Shown here in pieces: positions 18,518-29,120 of a DNA stretch of 64,000 nt. A model generated the notes under the pieces. The model was not told the origin of the DNA. It saw nothing but the letters and a program-made list of their open reading frames with translations, and did not search any database. Both the position numbers and the translations under genes were made by a program. The stretch covers positions 62,001-126,000 of the forward strand of contig JBBPYC010000081.1 in the NCBI GenBank assembly GCA_038200275.1, written 5' to 3'. Each line of letters opens with the position of its first letter. The stretch's first letter is position 1. The stretch comes from JBBPYC01 sp038200275. Lineage in GTDB: Bacteria; Pseudomonadota; Gammaproteobacteria; Burkholderiales; Burkholderiaceae_C.

Positions 18518-19159
18518 TCAGGCCGCCGGCGCACCCCGCTGCAGCCGCGGGTGCGCGGCGGCCACTTCCGGAATCGCCATCAACGACGTCGTGACGGCGC
18601 TGAATTTCGGATACGCCGCAAGGTCGACACCGAATCGCTCGGCGCCAACCCGGTGGCTGGCCAGCGCCAAGTCGGCGATGCTCAAACGCTCGTCGTGGCA
18701 ACGCGTCGCGCCCGCGGCCAACTGCGCTTCATAGGCGCTGCAGCCTTCGCGAAACCAGTGCGCGGACCAGTCGCGGTGCGCGGCTTCGTCGGCGCCGAAC
18801 TGCTTGGCCAGCCGCTGGCGCACGCGGGGCACGACGAGTGGGTGCGTGTCCGCGGCGGTCAACAAAAAAAGGGACCGCACGCACGCACGACCGGCTGCAT
18901 CCGCCGGTAGCAGCGCCGGCTCCGGATGCGTTTCTTCGAGCCATTCGAGGATCGCAAGGCTCTGCGTGAGCGGCTCGGGTGTGGCACCTTCAAGTGCGGG
19001 CACGGCGCCCGCGGGGTTCACGGCGCGGTAGTCGGGGTCGTTTTGCTCGCCCTTCGTGAGGTCGTGCGTGCGTTCTTGAAAAGCGACGCCCTTCAGGTTC
19101 AGCGCGATACGCACGCGGTAGGTGGCAAGCGACAGATGAAAGCTGTGCAGGATGAGCAT
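18518..19159 (-). CDS. maiA: Glutathione S-transferase, maleylacetoacetate isomerase type
   Basis: The 213-residue protein has a thioredoxin-like N-terminal half opening with [20 protein letters not shown] (MaiA/zeta-class signature, catalytic Ser region), [11 protein letters not shown] (cis-Pro) and [12 protein letters not shown] for glutathione binding, then an alpha-helical C-terminal half. The family isomerises maleylacetoacetate or maleylpyruvate in tyrosine or aromatic degradation, but no other pathway genes are here, so the specific reaction is an inference. ATG at 19159 is chosen because homologues begin at this beta strand; the frame is open 15 codons further. Confidence 0.8.
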   Translation of the reverse strand: MLILHSFHLSLATYRVRIALNLKGVAFQERTHDLTKGEQNDPDYRAVNPAGAVPALEGATPEPLTQSLAILEWLEETHPEPALLPADAAGRACVRSLFLLTAADTHPLVVPRVRQRLAKQFGADEAAHRDWSAHWFREGCSAYEAQLAAGATRCHDERLSIADLALASHRVGAERFGVDLAAYPKFSAVTTSLMAIPEVAAAHPRLQRGAPAA

Positions 19160-19329
19160 GGTGTGGGCATTCACAAGGGGTGCGGGCGAGAGGCGATCGG
19201 GCAACCGGGGTGGCCGTCCATCGTCACGTGGGGTCGCTTCATTATGGTGGCCAGGGCCGCACCGATAATTTGCTGCAACGCAGGTATCTCATGCCCGCAT
19301 CCACCAAACAACAGGAAGGCTTGACCCCC

Positions 19330-20715
<1,386 letters not shown>

Positions 20716-20718
<3 letters not shown>

Positions 20719-20795
20719 GGCTCGCCCCCAGCCTTCACTCCCTTCGGTCGGCTTTCGGCTACCCCCGACCGGGGGCGGCGCCTGCGGCCTGGCGG
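20716..20795 (+). repeat. GC-rich post-stop repeat, copy 2
   Basis: It starts at the fumC stop codon. It contains the C-run, a TCGGCTTTCGG block, the hairpin CCCCC-GACC-GGGGG (20762-20775) and GCGCCTG. By eye it matches the tolQ-tolR copy along most of its length. The remaining bases to the end of dedA are also GC-rich inverted repeats (GGAGCCAGCTCC). It sits between converging genes, so it may act in transcript termination or 3'-end protection. Confidence 0.5.
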
Positions 20796-20863
20796 AGCCA
20801 GCTCCGCGGCCCCTGCTGGAATGCAGGTATTTGGAGGCGGAGCAGCCGCAGCTTCTCGTTGGC

Positions 20864-21538
20864 TTAAGCCGGCTTCGACTGGCTCCCACCGTCGGTGTCG
20901 TTGCTGCGTCGGCTGGCTTTCCATGCACCGTAGACCACGAACAGACCGGGCACCAGAATCATCGCCCAGATGATTTTTTCGAGGTTGTCCTTGACCCAGG
21001 GGATGCTGCCGAGAAAGTAGCCGGCCGCGGTGACGCCCCAGACCCAGATGAACGCGCCGGTGCAGTTGTACAGCGTGAACTTGGCCCGGCTCATCTCAGC
21101 CACGCCGGCCACGAATGGTGCGAACGTGCGCAAAAACGGCATGAAACGCGCCAGGATGATCGTGACGCCGCCATAGCGCTCGTAGAAGCCGTGCGCTTGG
21201 TCGAACGCGCGCCGGTTGAACCAGCGCGAGTTCTCCCATTGGAATACGCGGGGGCCGAAGTGGCGGCCGATCGAGTAGTTGCACTGATCCCCAGCGATCG
21301 CAGCCACCGTCAGCACACCGCCGGCCAGCGGCCAGTCCATCAGTCCGGCGCCGCACAGCGTGCCGACCACAAACAGCAACGAGTCGCCTGGCAAAAACGG
21401 CATCACGACCAGGCCGGTTTCCACAAACACGATCAGAAACAGCAGCGCATAGACCCAGGTGCCGTAATTCTGAACGAACACTTCCAGGTGCCGGTCGACA
21501 TGCAGCAAAAAGTCGACAAAGAACGCAACGTACTCCAT
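20864..21538 (-). CDS. DedA/SNARE-associated family membrane protein
   Basis: The 224-residue polytopic protein has the DedA signature: GLVVMPFLPGDSLLFVVG at about residue 42, GDQCNYSIGRHFG, and ARFMPFLRTFAPFVAG with the conserved Arg pair, followed by C-terminal helices. DedA proteins are implicated in lipid carrier flipping (undecaprenyl phosphate) and envelope proton-motive-force homeostasis; which activity applies here is not visible. ATG at 21538 fits the family start. It lies 8 nt after a small membrane-protein gene on the same strand. Confidence 0.9.
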   Translation of the reverse strand: MEYVAFFVDFLLHVDRHLEVFVQNYGTWVYALLFLIVFVETGLVVMPFLPGDSLLFVVGTLCGAGLMDWPLAGGVLTVAAIAGDQCNYSIGRHFGPRVFQWENSRWFNRRAFDQAHGFYERYGGVTIILARFMPFLRTFAPFVAGVAEMSRAKFTLYNCTGAFIWVWGVTAAGYFLGSIPWVKDNLEKIIWAMILVPGLFVVYGAWKASRRSNDTDGGSQSKPA

Positions 21539-21546
21539 GCGCCGAA

Positions 21547-22128
21547 TTATTCCAAGGGGTGGGTGCTGGCCTGGGACCGTGCAGGCCCGGCCTCGACCAG
21601 TGGTGGGGGCGACGCGCCAGTCGGAGCCGCTTTCTGCGCCAACTTCAGTTCCCCCAGTTGGTGCTGCAACATGCGCTCGGTGCGCCGGCGGCCCCACTGG
21701 CGCAGCATCATGGCCACGATCAGCGTAAGCAGAAAGAGGCCGTAGCCTACCCACAACAGCCAGGACAAGTCGCGCAACGGCGTGCTGCGCATGTTGATCG
21801 TAAGGGTGCTCCAGAGCACGGTGACGAGCGCCCCGACGCCCAGCGCAAGCAGCACCGCGCGCCCCAAGGGGCGGGTCGATGATGGAGCAACGACCTCACC
21901 GGTGTCGTGGTTCACCCAGCCGACGAGCGTGTGCCAGTCGCCCTCGCGGCGCAGCAGCGCGGTGATGGTGTCACCCACTTGCAGGCGCGGCCAGCCTGCT
22001 ATTTTCAGTTCGCGGTGCGTCTCGCCCCCCGCGGTGAAGCTGAACAGGCTGCGCCGCCCACTCAAGCGCGAGCCAGGCACACGCCGCAGGTCGAACACCA
22101 GGTCGAAGGTCACAGTCACACGTTGCAT
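21547..22128 (-). CDS. Hypothetical two-helix membrane protein
   Basis: I do not recognise the family. The 193-residue product has an N-terminal ~95 residues rich in beta-like patterns (TVTFDLVFDLRRVPGSRL, then a WPRLQVGDTITALLRREGDW segment that looks like a small beta-barrel), two membrane helices (about residues 90-110 and 125-147), and a charged Gln/Ala-rich tail that may be coiled coil and then disordered. The layout suggests a soluble OB/SH3-like domain tethered to the inner membrane. It directly precedes the dedA gene (8 nt apart), so co-expression is likely. ATG 22128 begins the conserved-looking part; the frame is open 28 codons upstream. Confidence 0.6.
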   Translation of the reverse strand: MQRVTVTFDLVFDLRRVPGSRLSGRRSLFSFTAGGETHRELKIAGWPRLQVGDTITALLRREGDWHTLVGWVNHDTGEVVAPSSTRPLGRAVLLALGVGALVTVLWSTLTINMRSTPLRDLSWLLWVGYGLFLLTLIVAMMLRQWGRRRTERMLQHQLGELKLAQKAAPTGASPPPLVEAGPARSQASTHPLE

Positions 22129-22406
22129 GGCAGGAAGGGGGGGGCAGCGGGCGCGGCGTTTAGAGATCGTGACGCCGTCGAAGCGCGCGCGCACGATCAG
22201 GCGGTGCTGCAAGCCGAGGTCAGGCGCCCACCCCGATCAAAAAAACTCGCCAGCGAAATGCTGCGATCGACTGGGAAGAGCGACGGCGTCAGCAGCCAAC
22301 GATTGGAACACAGCGACGCTGCAGGCCGGAGCGCCCCTGGCTGCATGCAGCCGGGAGCAAGCCCGCTCCGTGACGCGGTTGACCACGTCCCTAGAATCTT
22401 CGAGCA
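22129..22406. other. Divergent intergenic region between membrane-protein gene and mutL
   Basis: This 278-nt gap separates divergent genes and must contain both promoters. No tRNA, small ORF with family resemblance, or strong hairpin was recognised. A short direct repeat of a CTGCATGCAGC-like sequence occurs around 22338-22352, a GC-rich palindrome of unknown meaning. Confidence 0.3.
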
Positions 22407-24308
22407 GTGAATGCGCCGCCGCCCCAACTCGCCCATCGGCCCGCCCGGCCGATCCGGCCACTGCCCGAGCAGCTGGTGGGCCAGATCGCGGCGGGGGAGG
22501 TGATCGAGCGGCCGGCGTCCGTGCTGCGCGAACTGCTCGACAACGCGCTCGACGCAGGTGCGCGCGACATCACGGTGCGGCTGGTGGCCGGCGGTGTTCG
22601 GCTGTTGTCGGTCGCCGACGACGGTTGCGGCATCCCGCAGCAGCAACTGCCGCTGGCGGTGCTGCGGCATGCCACCAGCAAGATCGCGACGCTGGCCGAG
22701 CTTGAATCGGTGGTGACCATGGGGTTTCGCGGCGAGGCGCTTGCCGCAACGGCTGCAGTGGCCGAGCTGACGCTGGCATCGCGCACGCCGGACGCGGCCA
22801 CCGCGCACGTGCTCGACGCGGGCAGCGGGGAGATTCGCCCGGTCGCGCGCGACGTTGGCACCACGGTCGAGGTGCGCGAGCTGTTTTTCAGCACACCGGC
22901 ACGCCGCAAGTTTCTGAAAACCGATGCCACCGAGTTCGCGCACTGCCTGGAAGCCGTGCGCCGGCACGCGCTGGTGCGCCCCGACGTGGGCTTCACGGTC
23001 TGGCATGACGGCCGGCTGGTCGGGCAGTGGCGGGCGCCCGACGTCGATGGGGCCGACCTCACAGGTTCGGCAGCCGATGCGCACGCCGCGCGCCGCGTGG
23101 CCGACGTGCTCGGTGGCGACTGGCTGGCACAGACCCTGCCGCTGGCACCGCGCGAACGACTGCCGGGTGATGACCACGGCAGCGCACCGCTGCGCATCGC
23201 CGGTTTTGCCGGGCTGCCGCAAGTTGCCCGCGCGCGCGCTGATCAGCAGTACGTCTACGTAAACGGCCGCTTCGTGCGCGACAAGACGATTGCGCATGCC
23301 GCGCGCAGTGCGTATGCCGACGTGCTGCACGGCCAGCGCCAGCCGGCTTATCTGCTGTTCATCACACTCGACGCGGCACGGGTTGATGTCAACGTGCACC
23401 CCGCCAAGGCCGAGGTGCGTTTCCGGGAGCCGCGCGACGTGCACCGTGCGGTGCAGGCGGCGTTGTCGAACGCGCTGGCCAAGCCGCGTGCTGCGGAGGC
23501 CGATGTGCTGGCAGACGCTGCCGAGCCGCCGACGGCCGTTTTTGTATCAAATGTGCCTTCTGCGCAGATATTGCATTCACAGTCTGCTATCAAATTTGAT
23601 GAGCTTCACTATCGCTTTGCAGATCGAGCCGATCGGCTGGGGGTAGCCGAACCGCGCCCTGCATGGCCAACGACCGTTGTAGCGCCAGCAACGTCGTTTG
23701 CAGCCCCGCCCGACGCACCTGATTGGCCGCTCGGCCGTGCGCTCGCCCAGTTGTTGGGCGTCTACATCCTGGCAGAAAACGCACGCGGGCTGATCGTCGT
23801 CGACATGCATGCGGCGCATGAGCGCATCGTCTACGAACGGCTGAAGTCACAGCTCGACCAGGCACCGATCGCACGACAGGCGTTGCTGATCCCGGCCACG
23901 TTCGCTGCCAACGCACTGGAGATCGCGACCGCACAGGCCGCCGCCGACGTGCTGCCAGCACTCGGCCTTGAAGTTACGCCGCTGTCGGCTGGCACCCTGG
24001 CGGTGCGCGCGCTGCCGGCCCCGCTGGCGGCATCGGCCGACCCGGTTGCGCTGGCGCGTGCGGTGCTGGCCGAACTCGCGCAGCACGACGGCGCCGACGT
24101 GCTGCAGCGCGCCCAGCACGAGCTGCTGGCCACGCTGGCCTGCCACGGCGCGGTGCGTGCGAATCGCCGCTTGACCGAGGCCGAGATGAATGCATTGCTG
24201 CGCCAGATGGAGCAGACCGAACGCTCCGACCAATGCAACCACGGTCGACCGACCTGGCGGCAGGTCAGCCTGAAGGAACTTGACGCGCTGTTTTTGCGTG
24301 GGCGCTAA
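22407..24308 (+). CDS. mutL: MutL, DNA mismatch repair protein
   Basis: The 633-residue protein has the GHKL ATPase N-terminal domain: IAAGEVIERPASVLRELLDNALDAGA, DDGCGIP, ATSKI and GFRGEAL. A variable linker (about residues 350-430) precedes the dimerisation/endonuclease domain with DMHAAHERIVYE, matching the D-x-H-A-x2-E-x4-E metal motif except that the usual Gln is Met, and a C-terminal ACHGAVR plus CNHGRPTW. It therefore looks like an endonuclease-competent MutL, as in Neisseria, rather than the E. coli type. GTG at 22407 is the start used. The linker contains an AT-rich patch (23584-23599) out of character with the gene. Confidence 0.95.
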   Translation: MNAPPPQLAHRPARPIRPLPEQLVGQIAAGEVIERPASVLRELLDNALDAGARDITVRLVAGGVRLLSVADDGCGIPQQQLPLAVLRHATSKIATLAELESVVTMGFRGEALAATAAVAELTLASRTPDAATAHVLDAGSGEIRPVARDVGTTVEVRELFFSTPARRKFLKTDATEFAHCLEAVRRHALVRPDVGFTVWHDGRLVGQWRAPDVDGADLTGSAADAHAARRVADVLGGDWLAQTLPLAPRERLPGDDHGSAPLRIAGFAGLPQVARARADQQYVYVNGRFVRDKTIAHAARSAYADVLHGQRQPAYLLFITLDAARVDVNVHPAKAEVRFREPRDVHRAVQAALSNALAKPRAAEADVLADAAEPPTAVFVSNVPSAQILHSQSAIKFDELHYRFADRADRLGVAEPRPAWPTTVVAPATSFAAPPDAPDWPLGRALAQLLGVYILAENARGLIVVDMHAAHERIVYERLKSQLDQAPIARQALLIPATFAANALEIATAQAAADVLPALGLEVTPLSAGTLAVRALPAPLAASADPVALARAVLAELAQHDGADVLQRAQHELLATLACHGAVRANRRLTEAEMNALLRQMEQTERSDQCNHGRPTWRQVSLKELDALFLRGR

Positions 24309-24459
24309 AAGCCGCTCCAGCTGACGCGCCGCCAGCGAACACAAAAGTGGACCGGCTGGACGTGTCCTGAAACGATGCGTTTTTGCCTCAAAATGCGCGC
24401 GTCTGGTGCGCTTCCAAGTTGCATCTTTCGGTGTTTCCCTTCTTTTTCACGAATCCACG

Positions 24460-25806
24460 ATGCGCTACCAGAATCTCGAACAGTTCATGTCCAGCGTCGA
24501 TGCACGCAACCCCGCGCAGCCCGAATACCTGCAAGCGGTGGGCGAAGTCATGCAGAGTCTCTGGCCCTACATCGCCGAGCATCCGAAATACACCGAACAC
24601 GGCCTGCTCGACCGGCTGATCGAGCCCGAGCGGGTCATCATCTTCCGCGTCGCCTGGGTGGACGACCGCGGTGAGGTGCAGGTCAACCGCGGCTATCGGA
24701 TTCAGCACAGTCAGGCGCTCGGGCCGTACAAGGGCGGCATGCGTTTTGCGCCGACGGTGAATCTGTCAATCCTGAAGTTTCTCGCGTTCGAGCAGACGTT
24801 CAAGAACGCGCTGACCACGCTGCCGATGGGCGGCGGCAAGGGCGGCGCCGACTTCGACCCGAAAGGCAAGAGCCCGGGCGAAGTGATGCGGTTTTGCCAG
24901 GCATTCGCGTGCGAATTGTTCCGCCACGTCGGCGCGGACACCGACGTGCCGGCGGGTGACATGGGCGTGGGCGGGCGCGAAGTCGGCTACATGGCTGGCA
25001 TGATCAAAAAGCTCACGAACCGTGCCGACTGCGTGTTCACGGGCAAGCCACAGAGCCTTGGCGGCTCCCTGATCCGGCCAGAGTCAACAGGCTACGGCAC
25101 GGTGTACTTCGTGCAAGAAATGCTGCAGCACGCGGGAAAGTCACTCGACGGCATGCGGGTCAGTATCTCCGGCTCCGGCAACGTCGCACAATATGCAGTG
25201 GAAAAAGCGATGGCGCTTGGCGCGAAAGTGCTGACGGTGTCGGACTCGAGCGGCACGGTGGTCGACGAGGAAGGCTTCACGGCAGAAAAGCTCAGCGTTC
25301 TGATGGACGTGAAGAACCATCATTATGGCCGCGTCAGCGATTACGCCGAACGCGTGCGCAGCGCCAAGTTTCACGCAGGCGTGCGGCCCTGGAACGTGCC
25401 GGTCGATGTCGCGCTGCCGTGCGCCGTGCAAAACGAACTCAACGCCGACGACGCGCGCACGCTGATCGGCAACGGCGTGTTCTGCGTGGCCGAAGGCGCG
25501 AACATGCCCACCACGAACGAGGCTGTGAAGGCGCTCGAGCATGCGGGCGTGCTGTATGCGCCTGGCAAGGCAAGCAACGCAGGCGGCGTCGCCACGTCCG
25601 GCCTTGAGATGAGCCAGAACGCGGTGCGCATGGCGTGGCCGCGCGAGGAGGTCGAAGCACGCCTCTCGGCCATCATGCGCGGTATCCATGTGGCCTGCCT
25701 GGAATACGGCACACGTGCAGACGGCACGGTGAGCTATGCCGACGGCGCCAACGTGGCGGGCTTTGTCAAAGTGGCCGACGCGATGATCGCTCAGGGCGTG
25801 GTCTGA
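24460..25806 (+). CDS. gdhA: GdhA, NADP-type glutamate dehydrogenase
   Basis: The 448-residue enzyme catalyses reductive amination of 2-oxoglutarate. Typical hexameric ~450-residue GDH motifs are present: YRIQHSQALGPYKGGMRF, LPMGGGKGGADFDPKGKS with the catalytic Lys, DVPAGDMGVGGREVGYM, the Rossmann loop SGSGNVAQYAVEK, and KASNAGGVATSGLEMSQN. ATG 24460 was chosen; the frame extends 18 codons upstream without homology. It follows mutL after 151 nt that contain no recognisable gene. Regulation is not visible. Confidence 0.95.
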   Translation: MRYQNLEQFMSSVDARNPAQPEYLQAVGEVMQSLWPYIAEHPKYTEHGLLDRLIEPERVIIFRVAWVDDRGEVQVNRGYRIQHSQALGPYKGGMRFAPTVNLSILKFLAFEQTFKNALTTLPMGGGKGGADFDPKGKSPGEVMRFCQAFACELFRHVGADTDVPAGDMGVGGREVGYMAGMIKKLTNRADCVFTGKPQSLGGSLIRPESTGYGTVYFVQEMLQHAGKSLDGMRVSISGSGNVAQYAVEKAMALGAKVLTVSDSSGTVVDEEGFTAEKLSVLMDVKNHHYGRVSDYAERVRSAKFHAGVRPWNVPVDVALPCAVQNELNADDARTLIGNGVFCVAEGANMPTTNEAVKALEHAGVLYAPGKASNAGGVATSGLEMSQNAVRMAWPREEVEARLSAIMRGIHVACLEYGTRADGTVSYADGANVAGFVKVADAMIAQGVV

Positions 25807-25905
25807 CGCCTCTGCGTTAGATTTTCACGCCGGTGGCGGCAACTTTTTGCGTGGGTTCGGCTCCCTTGTGTTGATGATCGAACCACCCGGCGCGGGCGTT
25901 GCCGC

Positions 25906-26814
25906 ATGATCCAACGTCTGTTGTTGGCAAGTCTCGCCACGGTCGTGGCGTTGACGGCTGCAGGGGTGGGCAGCTGCCAGATCCTGGCGGAGCGTGAGCG
26001 CCAATGGATCTTCCAGCCGAGCGACCGTGCCTGGGGAAACACGGCCGATTACGCGCGCGGCATGCGGGAAACCTGGATCGACTTCGACTCCGCGGTGACG
26101 GGTCAGCCGGTGCACCTGCATGCACTGTTCATGGAGGCCGATCCCAGCGTTGCGGGTTCCCAGCCCGCGCCGCTGCTGTTGTACTTGCATGGCTCGCGCT
26201 GGAACGTAAGCGGTTCGTCGCCGCGCATCGAACGCATGCAGCAGCTCGGGTTTTCCGTGCTCGCGATCGACTACCGCGGTTTCGGCAAAAGCTCGCCCGG
26301 GTTGCCTTCGGAGGCCAGCGCGTACGAAGATGCACGGGCCGCCTGGGACTGGCTCGGCCAGCAGCACCCCGGCCAGTCGCGCTACATCTTCGGCCATTCG
26401 CTCGGCGGCGCGATTGCGATCGAACTGGCCTCTCACGTCAAGGACGCGAGCGGCACGATCGTCGAAGGGACTTTCACGTCGATCCGCGATGTGGCCGCGT
26501 CGTTCAAGTACGGCTGGCTGCCGATCGGGCCGTTCATCACGCAGCGTTTCGATTCGGTGGACAAAGTGGCGCGGTTGTCGAGCCCGCTGTTGGTGGCGCA
26601 CGGCGAGTCCGATCACCTGATCGATGTGCGCCTGGGCAAGCGCTTGTTCGACGCGGCCTCGGGCCCGAAACGCTGGTTACCGGTGCCCGGCGGCAGCCAC
26701 TACAACACGAATGCGATCGGCCAGCCGTTGTATCGCGCCGCAATCGCTGAGCTGTTCGGGCTGGGCGCAGGACGGGCAGTGACGGGCCTGCCGAACCCGG
26801 TGAACGCGCCCTGA
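25906..26814 (+). CDS. Alpha/beta hydrolase, membrane-anchored or exported
   Basis: The 302-residue protein begins with a hydrophobic segment (about residues 4-27, with a Cys at about 24 lacking a convincing lipobox) suggesting a signal anchor. The hydrolase core has an oxyanion HG in YLHGSRWN, the nucleophile elbow GHSLGG (about residue 165), Asp in HGESDHLID and His in GGSHYNT, a complete triad. It resembles BEM46/YfhR-type serine hydrolases; the substrate is unknown. It stands just ahead of an HDAC-like gene on the same strand, 43 nt apart. Confidence 0.8.
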   Translation: MIQRLLLASLATVVALTAAGVGSCQILAERERQWIFQPSDRAWGNTADYARGMRETWIDFDSAVTGQPVHLHALFMEADPSVAGSQPAPLLLYLHGSRWNVSGSSPRIERMQQLGFSVLAIDYRGFGKSSPGLPSEASAYEDARAAWDWLGQQHPGQSRYIFGHSLGGAIAIELASHVKDASGTIVEGTFTSIRDVAASFKYGWLPIGPFITQRFDSVDKVARLSSPLLVAHGESDHLIDVRLGKRLFDAASGPKRWLPVPGGSHYNTNAIGQPLYRAAIAELFGLGAGRAVTGLPNPVNAP

Positions 26815-26857
26815 TGCACGCCTTCGGCCCAGCGGTTGCTTCACGACAATCGCAGCG

Positions 26858-27775
26858 ATGCTAGGATTTTATTCTGATCAGTACGTGCTGCCGTTGCCCA
26901 CGCAGCACCGGTTCCCGATGGGCAAGTACCAGCTGCTGCGCAACCGGCTTGAGAAGGAGTTGCCCGAAGTGCGGTTCGAACCGGCTCTGCGTGCCACCGA
27001 CGGCGAACTCGCGCTGGCGCACACGCCGGCCTACGTCCGCCAGATTGCCGACGGCTCAATAGCACCGGCCGCGATGCGCGAAATCGGCTTTCCGTGGAGT
27101 GAGGCAATGGCCGAACGCGCGCGCCGCTCGGTGGGCGCCACAGTCGCTGCCTGCCGTGCGACCTTGGCCAGCGAGGGCGTGGCCGCGAACATCGCCGGCG
27201 GCACGCACCACGCGTATGCCGACCGCGGCAGTGGCTATTGCGTGTTCAACGACAGCGTGGTGGCTGCCCGCCGGATGCAGGCCGAATCGCACCGCACGCG
27301 GCCACTGCGGGTGGCGGTGATCGACCTGGACGTGCACCAGGGCAACGGCACCGCGCATCTGTGCCGTAACGATGCCAGCATCTTCACGCTGTCGATGCAC
27401 GGCGCGCGAAATTTTCCGTTTCGCAAAGAGGCCAGCGACCTCGATGTGGAGCTGCCCGATGGCTGCCGGGACGACGAATACCTGGCGGCTTTGGAAAGTG
27501 CGTTGACCGAGTTGAAGAACCGCTTCGAGCCCGGCTTGGTGATCTACCTGGCTGGCGCCGATCCATTTGAGGGCGACCGGCTGGGCCGCCTGAAGCTCAG
27601 CTACGACGGCCTGGAAGCGCGGGATCGCCGCGTGTTCGACTGGGCTTGGCAACGCCGTGTGCCGCTCGCGTTCAGCATGGCGGGTGGTTACGGGCATAAG
27701 GTCGAAGAGACTGTGCAGGTGCAGGTGAATACCTGGACCGTGGCCGTTTCCTACTGGAAGCGCTGGAGGAGCTGA
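26858..27775 (+). CDS. Histone-deacetylase-like Zn-dependent deacetylase
   Basis: The 305-residue protein belongs to the arginase/deacetylase fold of bacterial HDAC-like enzymes (class IV-like). It opens with LPTQHRFPMGKYQLLRNRLE, then GGTHHAYADRGSGYCVFND with the catalytic His pair, DLDVHQGNGTA with zinc-ligand Asp and His, and GADPFEGDRLGRL with the second zinc Asp. Bacterial relatives deacetylate acetylated amines or proteins; the substrate here is unknown. The final Tyr of classical HDACs is in a GGGY-like position (MAGGYGHK). Downstream lies a GC-rich hairpin repeat before the next gene. Confidence 0.88.
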   Translation: MLGFYSDQYVLPLPTQHRFPMGKYQLLRNRLEKELPEVRFEPALRATDGELALAHTPAYVRQIADGSIAPAAMREIGFPWSEAMAERARRSVGATVAACRATLASEGVAANIAGGTHHAYADRGSGYCVFNDSVVAARRMQAESHRTRPLRVAVIDLDVHQGNGTAHLCRNDASIFTLSMHGARNFPFRKEASDLDVELPDGCRDDEYLAALESALTELKNRFEPGLVIYLAGADPFEGDRLGRLKLSYDGLEARDRRVFDWAWQRRVPLAFSMAGGYGHKVEETVQVQVNTWTVAVSYWKRWRS

Positions 27776-27842
27776 GCGTTCCGCCGGGACAACGCTGCCT
27801 TCGGTTGTCTATCGCCTCCCCCCGGGGGCAATGCCAGCAGGG
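27773..27842 (+). repeat. GC-rich post-stop repeat, copy 3 (divergent)
   Basis: It begins at the stop of the deacetylase gene. It shares the order of elements seen after tolQ and fumC: a CTTCGG block, then a C-run and hairpin (CCCCCC-GGGGG) and a GC-rich tail. Similarity is weaker than between the first two copies. The rest of the gap up to 27923 has no other recognisable feature. Confidence 0.35.
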
Positions 27843-27923
27843 CAGCAGAGCAGGCTTTCCGGCGCTAGCGGGAACGGGTGGGAGAAGTGGCTTCCGTTTC
27901 GTACTGGCAAAATTCCGCGCCAT

Positions 27924-28376
27924 ATGAATCCAAGTACCGCGGTCAAGCCGCAGCCCGAATCGCGCGATCGATACCGCGCGTTTCGCACCATCACCACGCG
28001 CTGGATGGACAACGATGCCTATGGGCATGTGAACAATGTCATCTACTACAGCTGGTTCGACACGGTGGTGAATGCGCATCTGATCGAGCACGGCGCGCTC
28101 GACGTGCGGCACAGCGAGACGATTGGTCTGGTGATCGAGACGCAGTGCAACTACTTTTCTCCGGTCGAGTTTCCGCAGACGATCGAAGCGGGGCTGCGGG
28201 TGGCGCACATCGGTCGCTCCAGCGTGCGCTATGAGGTGGGGCTGTTCATCGAAGGCGAGCGGTTGACGGCCGCCAAGGGGTACTTCGTACACGTCTACGT
28301 GGGCCGCGAAGATCGGCGGCCCGTCGTGCAGCTGCCGGCTGCACTCAAAACCGTTCTGGAGGCATTGCAAAAATGA
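27924..28376 (+). CDS. Acyl-CoA thioesterase, 4-hydroxybenzoyl-CoA thioesterase family
   Basis: The 150-residue hotdog protein carries TRWMDNDAYGHVNNVIYYSWFDT, where the Asp and the HVNN motif mark the 4HBT/FadM-type active site, followed by a long central helix and RSSVRYEVGLF. These enzymes hydrolyse aromatic or medium-chain acyl-CoA. ATG at 27924 places the motif at about residue 33. It overlaps the following nitroreductase gene by ATGA, so they are probably co-translated, but no pathway is obvious. Confidence 0.85.
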   Translation: MNPSTAVKPQPESRDRYRAFRTITTRWMDNDAYGHVNNVIYYSWFDTVVNAHLIEHGALDVRHSETIGLVIETQCNYFSPVEFPQTIEAGLRVAHIGRSSVRYEVGLFIEGERLTAAKGYFVHVYVGREDRRPVVQLPAALKTVLEALQK

Positions 28377-29113
28377 CGACCACCATCATCCGTTCCCAAG
28401 TGCGCACCGTGATCGAGGATCCGCACAGCGTGGACGCCGCAATCGAAAGCCGGTTTTCCTGTCGCGCATTCCTGCCAGACCGCCCGGTCGGGCGCGAGAC
28501 CGTCGCCCACATCCTGCGCGTGGCCAGCCGTGCTGCGTCCGGCACCAACACGCAGCCGTGGAAAGCCTACGTGCTGACCGGCACCGCGCGCGATGGTCTG
28601 GTTGAAAAAGTCTGCACGGCGCACGATGCGGTGCGCGCGGACCCGTCGCTGGCGTCGCAATATGTGGAGGCCTATGACTACTACCCTCAGAAGTGGGTCA
28701 GTCCCTACATCGATCGGCGCCGCGAAAACGGCTGGAGCCTGTACGGGTTGCTGGGCATCACGAAGGGCGACAAGGACGCGATGCATGCGCAGCACCAGCG
28801 CAACTACCGATTTTTTGACGCGCCGGTGGGCCTCATGTTCACGATCGACCGCGTGCTCGGGCGCGGCTCATTGGTCGACTGCGGCATGTTCCTGCAGAAC
28901 ATCATGGTGGCCGCACGTGCCCAAGGCCTGCACACCTGCCCGCAGGCGGCCTGGAACGGGTTTTCGTCGATCGTCCTGCCGCACCTCGGCGCCGGGCCTG
29001 ACGAGATGTTGGTGTGCGGCATGGCGCTCGGCTACGCGGATGAAGACGCGCTCGTAAACACATTTCGCACGCCGCGCGAAGCGCACGAGCAGTTCACCAC
29101 CTGGCTGGACTGA
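28373..29113 (+). CDS. Nitroreductase family FMN-dependent oxidoreductase
   Basis: The 246-residue protein has the nitroreductase fold: SRFSCRAFLPDRPVGRETV with the FMN-phosphate Arg residues near the N-terminus, ASRAASGTNTQPWKAYVLTG, a central segment RNYRFFDAPVGLMFTIDR and GMALGYADEDALVNTFRTPR near the end. Members reduce nitroaromatics, quinones or flavins with NAD(P)H. The start overlaps the thioesterase stop (ATGA). No substrate can be assigned from neighbours. Confidence 0.88.
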   Translation: MTTTIIRSQVRTVIEDPHSVDAAIESRFSCRAFLPDRPVGRETVAHILRVASRAASGTNTQPWKAYVLTGTARDGLVEKVCTAHDAVRADPSLASQYVEAYDYYPQKWVSPYIDRRRENGWSLYGLLGITKGDKDAMHAQHQRNYRFFDAPVGLMFTIDRVLGRGSLVDCGMFLQNIMVAARAQGLHTCPQAAWNGFSSIVLPHLGAGPDEMLVCGMALGYADEDALVNTFRTPREAHEQFTTWLD

Positions 29114-29120
29114 TCGGCTG

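Noticed and set aside
27776..27923. Small RNA gene after the deacetylase gene
   Set aside because: The segment is GC-rich with a hairpin but has no similarity to a known RNA that I can defend. It is better explained by the post-stop repeat.
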